Source: Hypomesus transpacificus
Lineage: Eukaryota > Chordata > Actinopteri > Osmeriformes > Osmeridae
Length of the DNA stretch: 64,000 bases
NCBI RefSeq assembly: GCF_021917145.1
Contig: NC_061068.1
Span: forward strand, 1 to 64,000
Direction of reading: 5' to 3'
Shown: piece after piece, positions 40,164 through 53,297 of the stretch
Layout of the letters: each line of letters opens with the position of its first letter
How positions within the stretch are numbered: position 1 is the stretch's first letter
The notes under the pieces: model-generated
Told to the model about the DNA's origin: nothing
Database searches by the model: none
The model's input: the letters and a program-made list of their open reading frames with translations, nothing else
Program-made: the position numbers and the translations under genes

Positions 40164-43007
40164 ACCTTCTCTCCAACGCTCTCTCCCTCCATGAACTGCA
40201 ACCCGACTTTATTCACTGTATTCTCCTTGATCGTCCTCATCCTCTCTCTCTCTCAGCGGCACCAGACATTCCCTCCGAAGCGTCATCTGTGCCTCCCTCT
40301 CCTGGCCCCGCTCCCGATGCAGGCTTGGGCCTGTCCCCAGCCGTCAGCTCCGCCTCTCTAGACTCCAGCTCCTCCCACTCAGTGATCTCCTCTGACATCA
40401 GCCTTCCCAGTGTGGCCAGCACCCCGCCCCCAGTCCCAAGTCGGGTCAAGCCCCCTGCCCCCCAACCCGACGACACCCACCCCAACCCCCCACCACAGCC
40501 GCTTCCCTCAAACAGAGGCCCCGCACCTCAGCCTCCGTCCCAGCCCCAGCCCCAGCCCCAACCTACAATACCCTTACAGCCCAGCTTGGATGACCAATCA
40601 GAAACAGAGTGGCCTGTAGCCCCTCCCCCTGTCACCGAGAGCCCCCTGGGGAGCCCCACCAGGGCGGAGCCCTTCCCCATGACGACGGGGGCGGAGTTGA
40701 TCGAGCTGGTGCGTAAGAACACGGGCCTTAGTTATGAGCTGTCGCGAGTGGCCGTTGGCGTTGTCGTGGGACACCTGCAGACCGCCTTACCTCAAGCTTC
40801 CACTGACTTAGAGAAAGTCCTTCTCTCACTGGTGGAGAACAAGGTCAGCCTTGTAATCGTTGGTTGAAATATCCATTAACAGAATTTTTTGCTGCGAGCT
40901 GTGTAGAGGTTACAACTGCCATTGCTGTCGTTGTAGGATTTGGGTTCAGCATTGCCGCGGGGACAAGTGTGCCACGACGAGCAGCGTCTGGAGGTGATCT
41001 TCGGCGACCTGGCTCGCCATCGCGAGGACTCCCAGCAGCGCAGCTGGGCCCTCCACGAGGATCAGACCCTCATAGCCTGCTACCTGGAAGAGCTGCTGAA
41101 GATACTGGTGAGAGAACCGCTCGGGTCACCTTCTGAGTGGGAGAGGGTTTGCGTGGAAACGACTGTAAACTTCTGAAGAATTGTGTTCTCAGACGGACGC
41201 AGACCCGGAGGTGTGTAACAAGATGTGCAAGGCCAACCATTCTGAACCGGTACTGTCACTGGTCTCCTACTATCAGATGGTAAGAACCACTTTGAGGAAG
41301 ACCTCTTCAGTAACATCTCTCAACAGAATGTGCCAGAATGTCCTCTCCCTGACTCCCAGCTCTGTGTCTCCTCACTGACCTTGTAGGAACACCGTGTGTC
41401 CCTTCGCCTGCTGTTGCTCAAGGTGTTCGGAGCCATGTGCAGCCTGGACGCAGCCCTCATCTCCACCCTGCTCAACTCCATTCTGCCCATGGAGCTAGCC
41501 AGGGACTTACAGACAGACACCCAGGGTGGGTCCCTCTGCTCCTCCTCCTCTCTTCCTTCTGCTCCTCCTCTTCACTCCTTCCTTTCTACTGACAGTCCCC
41601 AACTCCAGAGCCCCTTTAGACAGATTTAAATCAAACTATTTCTGAATAATTACAAAATGCTTCTTCTTCACGTCCACGTTCCCTGTCCTGAGTTCTCTCT
41701 TTCTTCCTCTCCCTTCTTTGATTTTCTGTGCTTCTCTCTCTGTCTCTACCAGAACACCAGAAGATGTGTTACACTGCTTTGGTGCTGACGATGATCTTCT
41801 CCATGGGCGAACAAGTTCCCTATCACCACTACGGTAAGAGGCCCGACAAATACTGTTTTTCATAACTTACTTCTAAAGCCACCTCATAGTAAGGAGGAGG
41901 AAGTAGTATAAAAGTAGTCCACAGAACATGCAATTCCATTGTGTACTATGTTTCGCTGTCTCTCGTTCACACATGCGTATCTCTTCCTACCTGGTCCACA
42001 GAGCACTTGAATGCAGGGTTTGTCCAGTTCATTCTGGACGTGGTGGAGGAGGGTCTTCCATCAGACCCCACTGAGCAGCTGCCAGATCTCTGTCTCAACC
42101 TCCTTCTGGCCTTCAACCTGCACCTCTCTGGTGAGAGAAGCTTCTGAAATACAAAGCCCAGCTGGCTGTTATTAATTGGGGTTTGGATGGTTGTTATTGC
42201 GTGTAGCGTTGATGATGCTATGGAAACATTATCGTGTTCACAAACAGCTTTAGGTTTTGAGAGGGTTGAGGTTCCTGAATGTGTTATTCTCCCTCAGTGC
42301 CCAGTAACAACGTCATCATGCAGACTGTGATGAAGAAAAACCCCAAGATCCTCACAGAGAAAGTTCTGCTGCTGCTAAACAGAGGGGGTGAGACTTTTTT
42401 AACTTTCTGAGATCTGATCAGAGTTTTCTGAATAAAATTTGACTTAAATGTGAAAACACTTAGGTCGTTTGAGCAATTTTCTTCTGTATTCCGACTCCAG
42501 ATGACCCTGTGTGTGTCTTCAAACACGCCCCCCCGGCCCCACACTCTGTCCTTAAGTTCCTCCAGGATGTCTTTGCCAGCCGAGAATCTGCTGACATCTT
42601 CTACCGCACTGACATGATGGTGATGATTGACATCATAGTTCGACAAATCTCTGACCTGTCACCGGGAGACAAGGTGGATGCCTAGACACAAACACATTCT
42701 CTGCTATGTCACCCATGAGTCTGTTTGATAAAATGAAAAAAAGCCATCATTTCTTAATTCTCTCTTGTTTTTTTCCCTCCAGTTGAGGATGGAGTATCTC
42801 TCCCTCATGCACTCCATCATGCGCTCCACTGACTACTTGGAGCACCGACACCGCGTCAGTGACCTGCAGGGGGCGCTGCGCATGATTCTGAACGAGGAAG
42901 CAGATGACGAGACCCTGGGCGATGGGGGCGGAGCCACGGCCAAACAGATGGATAAACTAATAGTACAGCAGGTCTATAAGGAATTTCCCCAACTGAACGA
43001 AAGCTGA
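38107..43007 (+). CDS. nckipsd: NCKIPSD (SPIN90/DIP), NCK-interacting SH3 protein, complete 745 aa
   Basis: Exons are 38107-38277, 39221-39333, 39535-39730, 39870-39945, 40257-40843, 40937-41107, 41193-41279, 41387-41525, 41753-41833, 42002-42130, 42298-42387, 42501-42673 and 42783-43007 (stop TGA). All phases fit. Residues 1-57 form the SH3 domain ([34 protein letters not shown]). A serine/proline-rich linker ([25 protein letters not shown]) has SH3-binding sites, and the central exon 5 adds Gln/Pro repeats. From about residue 335 onward is the conserved all-helical SPIN90/Ldb17 domain ([59 protein letters not shown]). The human protein is 722 aa. It binds NCK, N-WASP and the Arp2/3 complex and seeds linear actin filaments. 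The start was chosen because MYR is the family start and no in-frame ATG lies just upstream. Confidence 0.96.
39990..40165. repeat. (CT)n-rich microsatellite in NCKIPSD intron 4
   Basis: This is made of tctctctgtacct and ctctctct repeats, including two copies of 'gtctaccttagtctctac'. It lies upstream of the acceptor at 40,257. Confidence 0.85.
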
Positions 43008-45474
43008 ATAAGACACTTGTGGGATTCCCCACAGTAGCCTGCTCTGTTATCCTGTGGAGATGTCGCTGTCTATATGCTTTGGGTTGACTGGTTAGCTAGC
43101 TGTGGGAACACATCAGTGTCTCCGCTCCAGTAGTTTAGGCTAGATTATGGCTTGTCCTAGACTAAATCACTCTTTCAAGAAGTCTGTTGAAGATGAGGGT
43201 TGTTTTTAGTTTGGGGTTAAGATTAATCTAGACCTGGGAACCCAGTGGTAAAATCTGCTTCCTTAAAAGGAAAATAACTACTCTGAGTAGTTTAGTTTCC
43301 TGATACCATACTGTATTCTTACACTGTTTTTTTTCTGTATTTTCATGTCTTTAACTCTAGCTCTTACTCCTTGGTGGCATGGCATCACAGTAGGTTTTTT
43401 TTTAAGACAAAAAGTTGTGTTCACTTATCTGTGGTCCTGGCTCTTAACCTAAGGCATATCTTAATTTTTGCTATCTGCGCTAATTGCTTTGTTACTTGGC
43501 ATAGTCTAGCCTGGGAGACTGATCTGTCTCGTCATGGTTAATCTGCTCTGGCAGAGGGGTTTGGCCAAACTCCTGTTCAAACAGATTTCCCTCTGGTAAG
43601 ACGTGCCGTGCCAATCCCAACCTTTTACCGGATACGGGACTGGTTTAATGCAAGTACCATGGAGGCATTTTGGAAATCAACCAAGGTTGTGTTTCATTCA
43701 CTATACAATTCTATACCACTGTGTCCAGGAGGATTTGGTCTGTGCCCCTTGATAATGCCAGACTATGCATTTGCAATTTTTGGTCTGGCGATGCCAGGCT
43801 AGGCATGGCCGTAAAAAGCTCGACAAAACAAGTGTTAGACAGGTCCTGTTCTGTGCTTCTGCTAGGATACGGCTAGCTGCAGAGTAACAGTATTATAAAG
43901 CAAGGCTAAACCAGTGCAATGGCTGCTTCTAATACGTCTTCTAAACCAGCTCTGACTACTTGTGTGGACTATGACTGAAAGGGAATATATGTATCCTTAA
44001 TGCACTTGTTGTTAATGTTAAGGGATTTTCAGATGGCTCCACCTACTCACTTAACTTGTTTTGTAGTTGGTTTTCTTAAATGTTTTATGACAGTAGTGGT
44101 GTTTTAGCTGGTGAGAATATTCTCCACTATTGTCCCTAATTCAACACCCGACTAGTCAATTTGAGGCTCACTTAACAAGCGAGGGCCTTCCACCCCAGAC
44201 CAGTTCTGTACTGACCAGTGCCTGCCCAAGCCTTTATGGGGCCTGAAGCAGAATTAATTTGGGGGGCCCTCTGTGACACCAATACAATATATATAATATA
44301 TGTATATATAATTTAATTAAGCTATAATTTCATGTGCTTTTGGGGGGCCTCTAGTGGCCACGGGGGCCCTAAGCAGCCACTTAATTTTCTCATGCCTTGG
44401 GCCGGCTCTGGTACTGACCACTGTGTTCTCCAATCCTTATCCGTTTCAGACACTAATCTAGTTTATTCACCACATGCCCTCGCATCTGTTACAGTGATGT
44501 CTCTTGGTTTCATATCTTATCTTTAGTACTTTACACTTGGTTTAATAAGAGGCATTTGAGGAGGTGTTTTGTTTGAGTAACATAAACAAATCACATACAC
44601 AGTTGGTTTTAATAACGTCTATTCTTATATACTGTATGTGTGTTCACGAGTGTTGATCAGTAAATTAAGTATGAGTAACCCTACATGTGATTAATGTATG
44701 TTTTGTAAATGGGTTTGTGAGACTGTTCGTCATTTCCCCTTAAGCCTCTGCTTTCCCCTAAACCACCACCACTGTGTCATGGTAACTACTTAAAAATATA
44801 TTTTCTAAAAGAAAGATAGAAAATGAAATGGTTGGGAAAGGCGATATGGGTCAACTGTATTTTCCTAAAGTTTACAATGCCAATAAACATCTCAATTAAG
44901 TGAATTGTGTTTCTGGATTAAACAGCAGTTTTAGGACTATTAATTACAAGCATTGCATGGAGCCCATACCGGCTCATGGTTGTAGTTTAGCAACAACATG
45001 GTAATAAATGTGCAACCATGGGCCATTTTGTAGACGTTTGTTTGTATCGGCTTGAATAATGGAAATGTGTTGCTAAATCTAAATACACCCAATGGATACA
45101 CAAGTAGTCTACCGTACATCCCTTTTAGTATTTGAAATTACGTAGGCCTACAGGATATAGGATAATAGTAAAATAGTATTTGAGTTTACCATTATATAAT
45201 TTGGTGAACCGTTTAGGGCCCTATTTATATGTGACTTGAGCTCTAACAGGGTAGAAATATCATACTATTCTGGTCGGACAGCAATTATAGACGGACAAAG
45301 AACGTGTATGGTGTTACTGTAAACTCCGTCCGGGCAGTGATCTGGGTGAAAGGTCTTTGCAGCTTGACAGAAAACTGCAGCGGCTACACAGGTTTGTACG
45401 TCCTCACTTGTTACCGCCGACTACTTTACCTTTTTCTGAGGGTTCTTTTCTATTTTTAAGGGAAAGGAGGAATC
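43008..45474. other. 3' UTR of nckipsd and upstream region of slc25a20
   Basis: No coding exon was seen. AATAAA at 44,882-44,887 is a candidate nckipsd signal, implying a 3' UTR near 1.9 kb. A segment at 43,507-43,801 has short inverted ends (tagcctgg / ccaggcta) and may be a small DNA transposon. 44,220-44,410 (ggggccctaagcagccact and ggggccctctgtg) looks like another fish repeat. Confidence 0.5.
45344..45356 (+). promoter_or_regulatory. Candidate DR1 (PPAR/RXR-type) site upstream of slc25a20
   Basis: The sequence gggtga-a-aggtct lies 119 bp before the start codon. It is a direct repeat of two AGGTCA-like half sites spaced by one base (two and one mismatches). The carrier is a known PPAR-alpha-responsive gene in mammals, so the position is suggestive, but such matches also occur by chance. 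Confidence 0.35.
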
Positions 45475-48400
45475 ATGTCGCAGACCATCAGTCCAGGAAA
45501 AAACTTTGTAGCAGGCGGGTTTGGTGGTGTCTGTTTGGTCTTTGCTGGACACCCTCTCGACACAATAAAAGTAAGATAGTTTGAAAGAATGTTCGTTTAT
45601 TAGGTTACCTGTTTGCACTATATATTGAAATGTTCCCCAAAATTGTTAACCCTTGGGCTTGTCGTATCTTACCTAACAAGCCATTCAGATTAAAATAACG
45701 ACATGGAAACAATGTCCTACTCACAGACAGCTTATTGATATGTAGTTAGCTAATGTATTGATTAAAGCATTTACGAATCAGTGCTGTAACAATAACGTAC
45801 TGACCCATGACGTAACCAAAGTCCTGAGCAGGTTTGGCTTGTCACGTTACTGGTTGTCCCGCGCAGTATAAACTGTAATGCCGTTCAAATCCGTATGTTT
45901 TGACGAATGCATTTAAATACTATATTGTTTGGTCTGCTCTCCTGTTCCTTCAATTTGTGTCTGTTTAATCCTCAGGTTCGTATACAGACACAACCCAAGC
46001 CTGTACCAGGACAGATACCCCAGTATTATGGCACCTTTGATTGTTTCAAAAAGACACTTGCCAAAGAGGTGGGGGTGTAGAGAGAAAGACAAATGTAAAT
46101 ATTTAATGTGTTGGTTGCAATTTTCTTATTTATTTTTATTTTCTGCTCATGCACAGGGGATAAAAGGCTTGTACAAGGGCATGGCAGCTCCAATCATCGG
46201 AGTGACTCCGATGTTCGCCGTCTGCTTCTTTGGTTTCGGCATGGGCAAGAAGCTTCAGCAGAAAACTCCAGACGAGATCCTGAAGTAAGTGACTGTGTAT
46301 ACACACCTGTGTGAGTTTGTCTTCAACCAATCAAAATGCATTTATAAAGCACACCCACAAAAGGTACCAAAGTGCTGTACAATTTACAATAAAACTGTAA
46401 AAAGATCTTGACACGTTGGGGGGTAGGAAGCGCCTCATCCTCTGTGGGTCCTTCCAGATATCACCAGCTGTTTGCTGCTGGGATGCTGTCCGGTGTGTTC
46501 ACCACCGCCATCATGGCACCAGGAGAGCGCATCAAGTGTCTGCTGCAGGTGAGAGGGCCGTTACGCAGCGCCAAGCCTGGGGCAAAAATACATGCTTGTA
46601 TGTATGTGGTTACGTGTGTGTGTGGTAACGTGTGTATGTGTGTGTTTATGTGTGTGTGGTAACGTGTGTGTGTGGTAACGTGTGTGTGTGTGGTAACGTG
46701 TGTGTGTGTGGTAACGTGTGTGTGTGTATATATAGATCCAGGCAGCTAGTGGCGAGGTGAAGTACGCCGGGCCCATGGACTGTGTGAAGCAGCTGTACAG
46801 AGAGAGCGGTATTAAGGGCATCTACAAAGGCACTGCTCTGACCCTGATGAGAGGTACTGGCTGTGAGGACAGGGCTGGTCTGGTCTGCTCCCATTACATC
46901 ATAGTGTTCTGTCCTGTCCAAACCATTCATCCTATATGGAGGGAAAATCCCCTCATTAAAGCTACCAGTCTGGACTTCCACCTCGCTGTCCTTTTGTCTT
47001 CTCAAACTGAAAGTGCTAGAGAACAGAAATTAAATACCAAAAAAACATGGTCACTGTCCAGTGAATGATGGTACTCGCTGTGTGATCAAAGTGAATGACT
47101 GGGAGCTTGTAGTTTTCTAAATGAACTGTTTGTTGCTCTGATTTGAGATGTGCCGGCCAGCGGGATGTACTTCATGACCTACGAATGGCTAAAGCGTATT
47201 CTCACACCAGCGGGAAAAAGGTGAGTGTTGTTCCACCGCTAGTCCCACCCTATACGAGCATCTAATGATTTTAGAAAAGTTTTCTCAAGGTATGAATTTA
47301 ATACACAAAACACAACTTTCATACCCTGTCAGCGCAGTACAGATGTTTGATGTGTTGACTAGTGAGTGTCTGTTATATATCAGTGAATGTGTATGTTATA
47401 TATCAGTGAGTGTGTATGTTATATATCAGTGAGTGTGTGTGTTATATATCAGTGAGTGTGTATGTTATATATCAGTGAGTGTGTGTGTGTTATATATCAG
47501 TTAGTGAGTGTGTATGTTATATATCAGTGAGTGTGTGTGTGTTATATATCAGTGAGTGTGTATGTTATATATCAGTGAGTGTGTATGTTATATATCAGTG
47601 AGTGTGTGTATGTTATATATCAGTGAGTGTGTATGTTATATATCAGTGAGTGTGTGTGTGTGTGTGTTATATATCAGTGAGTGTGTATGTTATATATCAG
47701 TGAGTGTGTGTGTGTTATATATCAGTGAATGTGTATGTTATATATCAGTGAGTGTGTATGTTATATATCAGTGAGTGTGTGTGTGTTATATATCAGTGAG
47801 TGTGTAACACATGTGCAGACTAACTGCTGTTTCTCTGCAGCCCCAATGAGCTGAGTGTTCCCAGTATTCTGTTTGCTGGAGGCATGGCTGGGATCTTCAA
47901 CTGGGCCGTGGCCATACCCCCTGATGTGCTCAAGTCCCGCTTCCAAACAGGTGGGTCCTTTGTAACCGGCCTTGTACACTTTATTAGGATAAACGATAAG
48001 AAATATAATGTGAGTGAAATGTCTGACCTGAGCTCTCACTAACACGCAACAACACACTGTCACACACACACACTCACACTGTCACACACACACACTCACA
48101 CTGTCACACACACACACTCACACACACAGCTCCAGAGGGAAAGTATCCTAACGGATTCCGGGATGTTCTTCGTGAGCTGCTGAGAGAGGAGGGAGTAGGT
48201 TCTCTCTACAAGGGCTTCACCGCCGTCATGCTCCGAGCTTTCCCCGCTAACGCGGTAAGTAACCGACAACAAGACCAGCCGCCGTTTAACCTGTACACAA
48301 CTCTCAAGTGAACTCGCCTCTCCCGCTGCGATTACGTGTCTTCCTGTGACTCGTCTTTTTTCTCAATGGGATTCGGTTTCCTCGTCTTTTATCCAGCTCT

Positions 48401-48687
48401 GCGTTTTACCACTCTAACTGCTGAGGCGAACCCCAACAGTGATATTGTGTCGTAGTGTGAAAACATAGATCATTCCGAATTTTCTGGGTCAGTTGTGGAT
48501 ATTGACGTTGTGTCGTCATCTTTCCCTCTCAGTTATTGACGTTTTGGACCTAGTTACATGAATGTTGAATGAAAAACAAAAAAATAAATGTACATATTGA
48601 CGTCTGTTTCTTTATTTTCCTCAGGCCTGCTTCCTAGGATTTGAGCTTGCCATGAAGTTCCTGAACTGGGCGGCACCCAACTTGTGA
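45475..48687 (+). CDS. slc25a20: SLC25A20, mitochondrial carnitine/acylcarnitine carrier, complete 298 aa
   Basis: Exons are 45475-45570, 45976-46068, 46157-46284, 46458-46548, 46736-46853, 47148-47220, 47841-47950, 48130-48254 and 48625-48687 (stop TGA), nine exons with all phases matching. Three carrier repeats are clear, each with the Px(D/E)xx(K/R) signature: [27 protein letters not shown] and [53 protein letters not shown] and [22 protein letters not shown] close the repeats. The human protein is 301 aa. It exchanges acylcarnitines for free carnitine across the inner mitochondrial membrane for beta-oxidation. Two introns carry long TG-rich arrays. The acceptor of exon 6 (ttgctctgatttgag|AT) is weak. 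AATAAA at 48,791-48,796 is a likely poly(A) signal. Confidence 0.97.
46600..46735. repeat. 'gtggtaacgtgtgtg' array in SLC25A20 intron 4
   Basis: Units of 15-22 bp (gtgtgtggtaacgtgtgtgt) fill most of the 187-bp intron and run right up to the acceptor tatatatag at 46,735. The pyrimidine tract of this acceptor is unusually poor. Confidence 0.88.
47370..47805. repeat. 'gttatatatcagtgagtgtgtat' minisatellite in SLC25A20 intron 6
   Basis: About 18 units of 22-32 bp share ttatatatcagtgagtgtgt and differ in the length of the TG run. The array ends 35 bp before the exon 7 acceptor at 47,840. Confidence 0.93.
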
Positions 48688-50397
48688 TCTAGATCAGGTC
48701 CCTAGCTAACGGAGTCCACCACATGCTTTTAAAACGCACGTCTCATATCAGACTGTGATTCATTGATACACACATACAGACACCTTGTAGAATAAACAAA
48801 CACAAACACACGCAAAGTCCAACAAGGGAACATGCTGATACAGTGACATGATCATGGTTGGAGGTGCACGTCACCAACACACACAGGTTAAATGTCCCTT
48901 CTTCTGTACTTTGTGTGTTTTTGTTATGTTGTTTTTTATATCGATAAGGAACTGAACATGTGCCTTACCTTTACAGACTTGAATATATCTGTATGTCAGG
49001 GAGTAGGTGCATCTTCTTACAATGTGTGTTCCAGTCACAACAGATCTGGACATAGATACGTTCACTGTGGTCACATTCATGTCTGAATGAATGAACCAGA
49101 TAACCAAATGATTAGCATTAGTTCTTGAGCTTGAGCTAATTATGATGTGCTCTAATCTAGTGGTTGTGAAGCCATAACATTATGATTTTTCAGTGGGAAG
49201 GGCATTGTTTGTCTTATGTATGTAAATACAAATAAAATTAAAGGATTTGAAACATTGTAAAAGACTACTCTTTTGCAAGGCCAGTTTTGTCTGTTTTAAA
49301 CAATAAGGCCCACATTGCCTGTTGTAAAGGGGAATATTGTAATTGTTTAGGGGAGTTGGCAACCCTAAACTGTCGATAGTCAACAGTATGAATACTGTTT
49401 TGTAAATACAACCTTAAATTAGTCTTATATACTTTAGGGTTAGCAGTTACCATGGATTTGCAACGAAAGGTCCAAGGAAACGTTTTCGTGACTTTTTCTT
49501 CCAGCACACAGACTGAGATGCTGTTCCATGGCAACAGAAAGTGAGCCCTAATAACTAAGTTAGTGCAGACTTTGTTGCTGTGATTTTTTTTTGCTGGCTA
49601 TCAAAACGGTTATGTTTGTTAAAACATTTAATATGTTATCAACGTTAGCTGACACTTTGATGGTCACCTGTGACTGACTCTTTCATCTACAGTTGCAAAA
49701 ACATCCTCCCAAAACCTTTGAAGCTTTAGAGTGGACAGAGCACGAATAATTGTCACGCTCCAAAACACAAAAGGTTAGACAACCGTTAATTAGATTTGAT
49801 CTGAAAAGACTCGTTCGATACTTTCCGATAGGCTATTGGTCTAAATGTGGAGCCGGTAGGCCTATAGACCAGTCTGTCAGCGGACGTGAGCGGGGGGGTT
49901 CGGGTGTAGGGGAAATGGGTGGGCTCGCCGGGGGGCAAAGGCGCACTTATCAAATGTATGAGAAATGTCAGACTAAAACGGATCACCGAGAAGGCAACAT
50001 CATAAGGTAGGCTTTTTATCATTAGTTATCAAGACGTTAGTGTGCATTATGTCAACTTTGACATTTAGCTACTATATAGGCAATTTGACCGCATGTCTGA
50101 TCTCACTGAGCCCAGCCTATATCTCTGACATGCATTCGAATTGGTTATCTCTAGTTTGCCGTCAATTTTACTCTTCGGTTTCGTGCTTACTAATACGTTT
50201 TTAGAGGTAGGATATCACCGAGAAACAACATGGATTTCCCGATTGACCCTGGTTTGCCGGATCAAAAGACCAATGTCAAAATAAATTGTCCTCCCTGGTC
50301 TATGCCATTGTTGGCTACATTGCACAGCCTATGAAAGATTAATGCTAACAATAAACTGCAATTTAAACTTCAACAGATAAACTTCCAAGGTTGTGAG
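48688..50397. other. Intergenic region between slc25a20 and prkar2a
   Basis: This holds the slc25a20 3' end, AT-rich sequence and, from about 49,680, the likely prkar2a promoter and 5' UTR (a G-rich patch at 49,885-49,945). No coding exon was recognised. Confidence 0.5.
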
Positions 50398-53297
50398 ATG
50401 AGTGTTCAGATTCCAGTTGGTTTGACGGAGTTACTGCAAGCATATACTGTGGAAGTTCTGCGACGCAGGCCTCCGGATCTGGTCGAATTTGCTATACAGC
50501 ATTTCACTCATCTACGAGATAGCCGTAATGTCAAGCAAGTGAAAGAGTGTCCGGTCAAATCAATCAGAAAAGGGGTGTCTTTTGAAGACAACTCATTAGA
50601 TGAATCAAATGAGGAAGACGACGAAGAGTCGGACGTTTTGTGTGAGTGATACTTTTTATTTTAATTCAGCCATTTGTTATGTTCTTTGTCGTGTTATCTT
50701 TACTATGTCTCACACGCGTACAGCGTGATAGATGATCAGCTGATAGTGTTCTCAGTGAATGCTATTCTTGTCCTAACATTTACTCGGATGCAGTCAGATC
50801 AGTCTTCTTTAAAAATCACATGATCTCTCTGTTGGGATGGGCCTACATGTTTTCAGAGAAAAATAAGTAATTGGAATATTGTAAGTCATTTTTTAAATAT
50901 GTATTTTGGGGTTACAACACCTCTCCCACTCTCTCTCTCTCGCAGTCTCCCTGCCTGTATTGCCCTCATCCCAGAAATATAACCGCAGAGTATCAGGTCA
51001 GTATTAATCTTGTGTGATGGTTCCAACGGGTTGTTTTTTCCTCCGTTCTTAGTTTCCCTCTCTCATTCGTCCCGAGGATAGCCTCACGTGTCACAACACT
51101 TGTGTTCCCTCAGTGTGTGCGGAGGCCTATAACCCAGACGACGACGAGGACGATGAATTGGAGCCTCGGGTGGTGCACCCCAAGACCGACGAGCAGCGAT
51201 GCAGCCTCCAGGACGCATGCAGAGACATACTATTGTTTAAAACCCTAGACCAGGTAAAGAAAGCGCTGTTCTCCATGAATAAAAACATAATATACAAATA
51301 TGTTTGTTTTTACATTTTTGTGTGTGCGTGTAAATCCCACTCCCGACACACACAGGAACAATTCTCAGAGGTACTAGACGGCATGTTCGAGGTACGCGTC
51401 ATATCCCAGGAGCACATAATAGACCAGGGGAGCGACGGAGACAACTTCTACGTCATCGAGAGGTGTGTGTTGGTGTAGAGAAAACCATTTCGCTGCATGT
51501 GAGAGGATTTGTATGAATGCGTGTGTTCAGAGGCTCTAGAAGAAGGCTCCCGTCCCCTTGATCCTCCTGTCCTCTCTGTTAAAGGGGTGTGTATGATATC
51601 GTAGTCCAGAAAGATGGCGTTGGGCTGCGCGTGGGGACGTATGATAACAAGGGCAGTTTCGGGGAATTGGCACTCATGTATAACACCCCACGAGCTGCAA
51701 CTATCATCGCCACTCAGGAGGGGGCGCTGTGGGGTCTGGTGAGTAACCGGGCCAGCTGGGCAATGTGATGTATTGTAGCCTACAAGCATGTTTAAATATA
51801 TATATATATATGGACATTTTGTCTTATTTATTTGTGTGGCAGTATAAAAGTGTTTTTGTAGCCTTTTAATATCATTATTTCTTAAAGCATTTTTGCATGA
51901 ATTTGAATTGTGCTTAAGACTTTTGCACAGCACTGTAGCTTGTTGTTTTCATTGTATGTGTGTGTCTTTTTCTTTTCAGGATCGGGCCACATTTCACAGA
52001 CTGATTGTGAAAAACAATGCCAAAAAGAGGAGGATGTACGATGCCTTCATCGAATGTGTTCCCCTTCTGAGGTCTCTGGAGGTACGTGTTGGTACAACAG
52101 ACACAGGGGTTTTCTCTTTTTGAGTTTTCCTGAGCTCTACAGATTGAAGACCCTTAATAAATACGTATTTTCTGTTCCTTTGTCACAACCCAACTTTCTT
52201 TAGCTGTCTGAGAGAATGAAGATCGTAGATGTTCTGGGAGTAAGAGTGTTCAAAGATGAGGAGCGTCTCATCATGCAGGTAGCCAGTTCACTGTTAGCAG
52301 TATACACAATATATCTGTGGCCTTGTAATTCTATAAAGTTTGTGTATTTTTCTATTTTTTTCTCAGGGGGAAAAGGCTGACTGTTTCTACATTGTGGAGT
52401 CAGGGGAAGTGAAGATCATGATGAAAAGCAAAGTGTGTAAAATCCTCCTTTCGTCTTCCTTTTCTTTATAATTTTTTACATCACTTTTCGCCTGTGTACG
52501 CTTGGTTGCATAATGCAGGGCTTTGAGTTAATTATGTGTCATGGTAAATGTTTTTGGTTGCTGGTGACCTTTTGCTGTTGCTGGAACCATCAACCACGTC
52601 TGTCTGCAGACGAACGCAGGTCAGCAGGATAACACAGAGGTGGAGATAGCCCGCTGTCACAGGGGACAGTACTTTGGGGAGTTGGCTCTGGTGACCAACA
52701 AGCCACGAGCAGCATCAGTCTATGCTGTCGGAGTAACCAAGTGCCTGGGTAAGTTCAATATCCATTAACCGGTTAACAAGAGTGAAGCCTAGTTCAAGCG
52801 CACATCATCCCAGTCATCAACTACACCCGTGTTAGCCTACTTCAAGCCCATTGGTCCACTATAGGTCAGCAATATAATGCAGAATGGATGCTTGTACACA
52901 CAACCCTGGCTGTTGTATTATCTCATGCTGCAGCCACCCTCCACCATCTTCCTGTGTTGTCTGTATGTTAATGTCCATCTGGGGGGGTTATTACTCCATT
53001 TGCTTCCCCTAGATACCTTACTCCACTCCAAAGTCAAACCTATTCCCATGTCTATCATTATCAATAAATGATCAATACGAGTGTCTTGATTGAAACACTT
53101 ATTGGCTACTTCCTGTTATCGTATAAATATAACTTGTTTTCTTCCCTTTCTGTCTGTTCTTTTCTCCCTCAGTAATAGACATTCAGGCTTTTGAGCGGTT
53201 GCTTGGTCCGTGTAAAGAGATTATGAAGAGGAACATCTCCAATTATGAAGACCAACTGGTAGCTCTGTTTGGTTCCAGTGTAGACTTGAAACATTAA
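50398..53297 (+). CDS. prkar2a: PRKAR2A, cAMP-dependent protein kinase type II-alpha regulatory subunit, complete 400 aa
   Basis: Exons are 50398-50641, 50946-50996, 51114-51253, 51356-51462, 51585-51738, 51980-52081, 52204-52278, 52367-52432, 52610-52748 and 53173-53297 (stop TAA). All phases fit; the human protein is 404 aa. Residues 1-45 ([20 protein letters not shown]) form the dimerization/docking helix pair that binds AKAPs. An acidic linker follows. The pseudo-inhibitor site RRVS (95-98) carries the type II autophosphorylatable serine. Two cAMP-binding cassettes are present: [14 protein letters not shown] (206-219) and [14 protein letters not shown] (335-348). The C terminus [15 protein letters not shown] is typical. 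RRVSVCAE and gene order next to slc25a20 favour RII-alpha over RII-beta, although [11 protein letters not shown] resembles RII-beta. AATAAA at 53,475-53,480 is the likely poly(A) signal. Confidence 0.96.
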
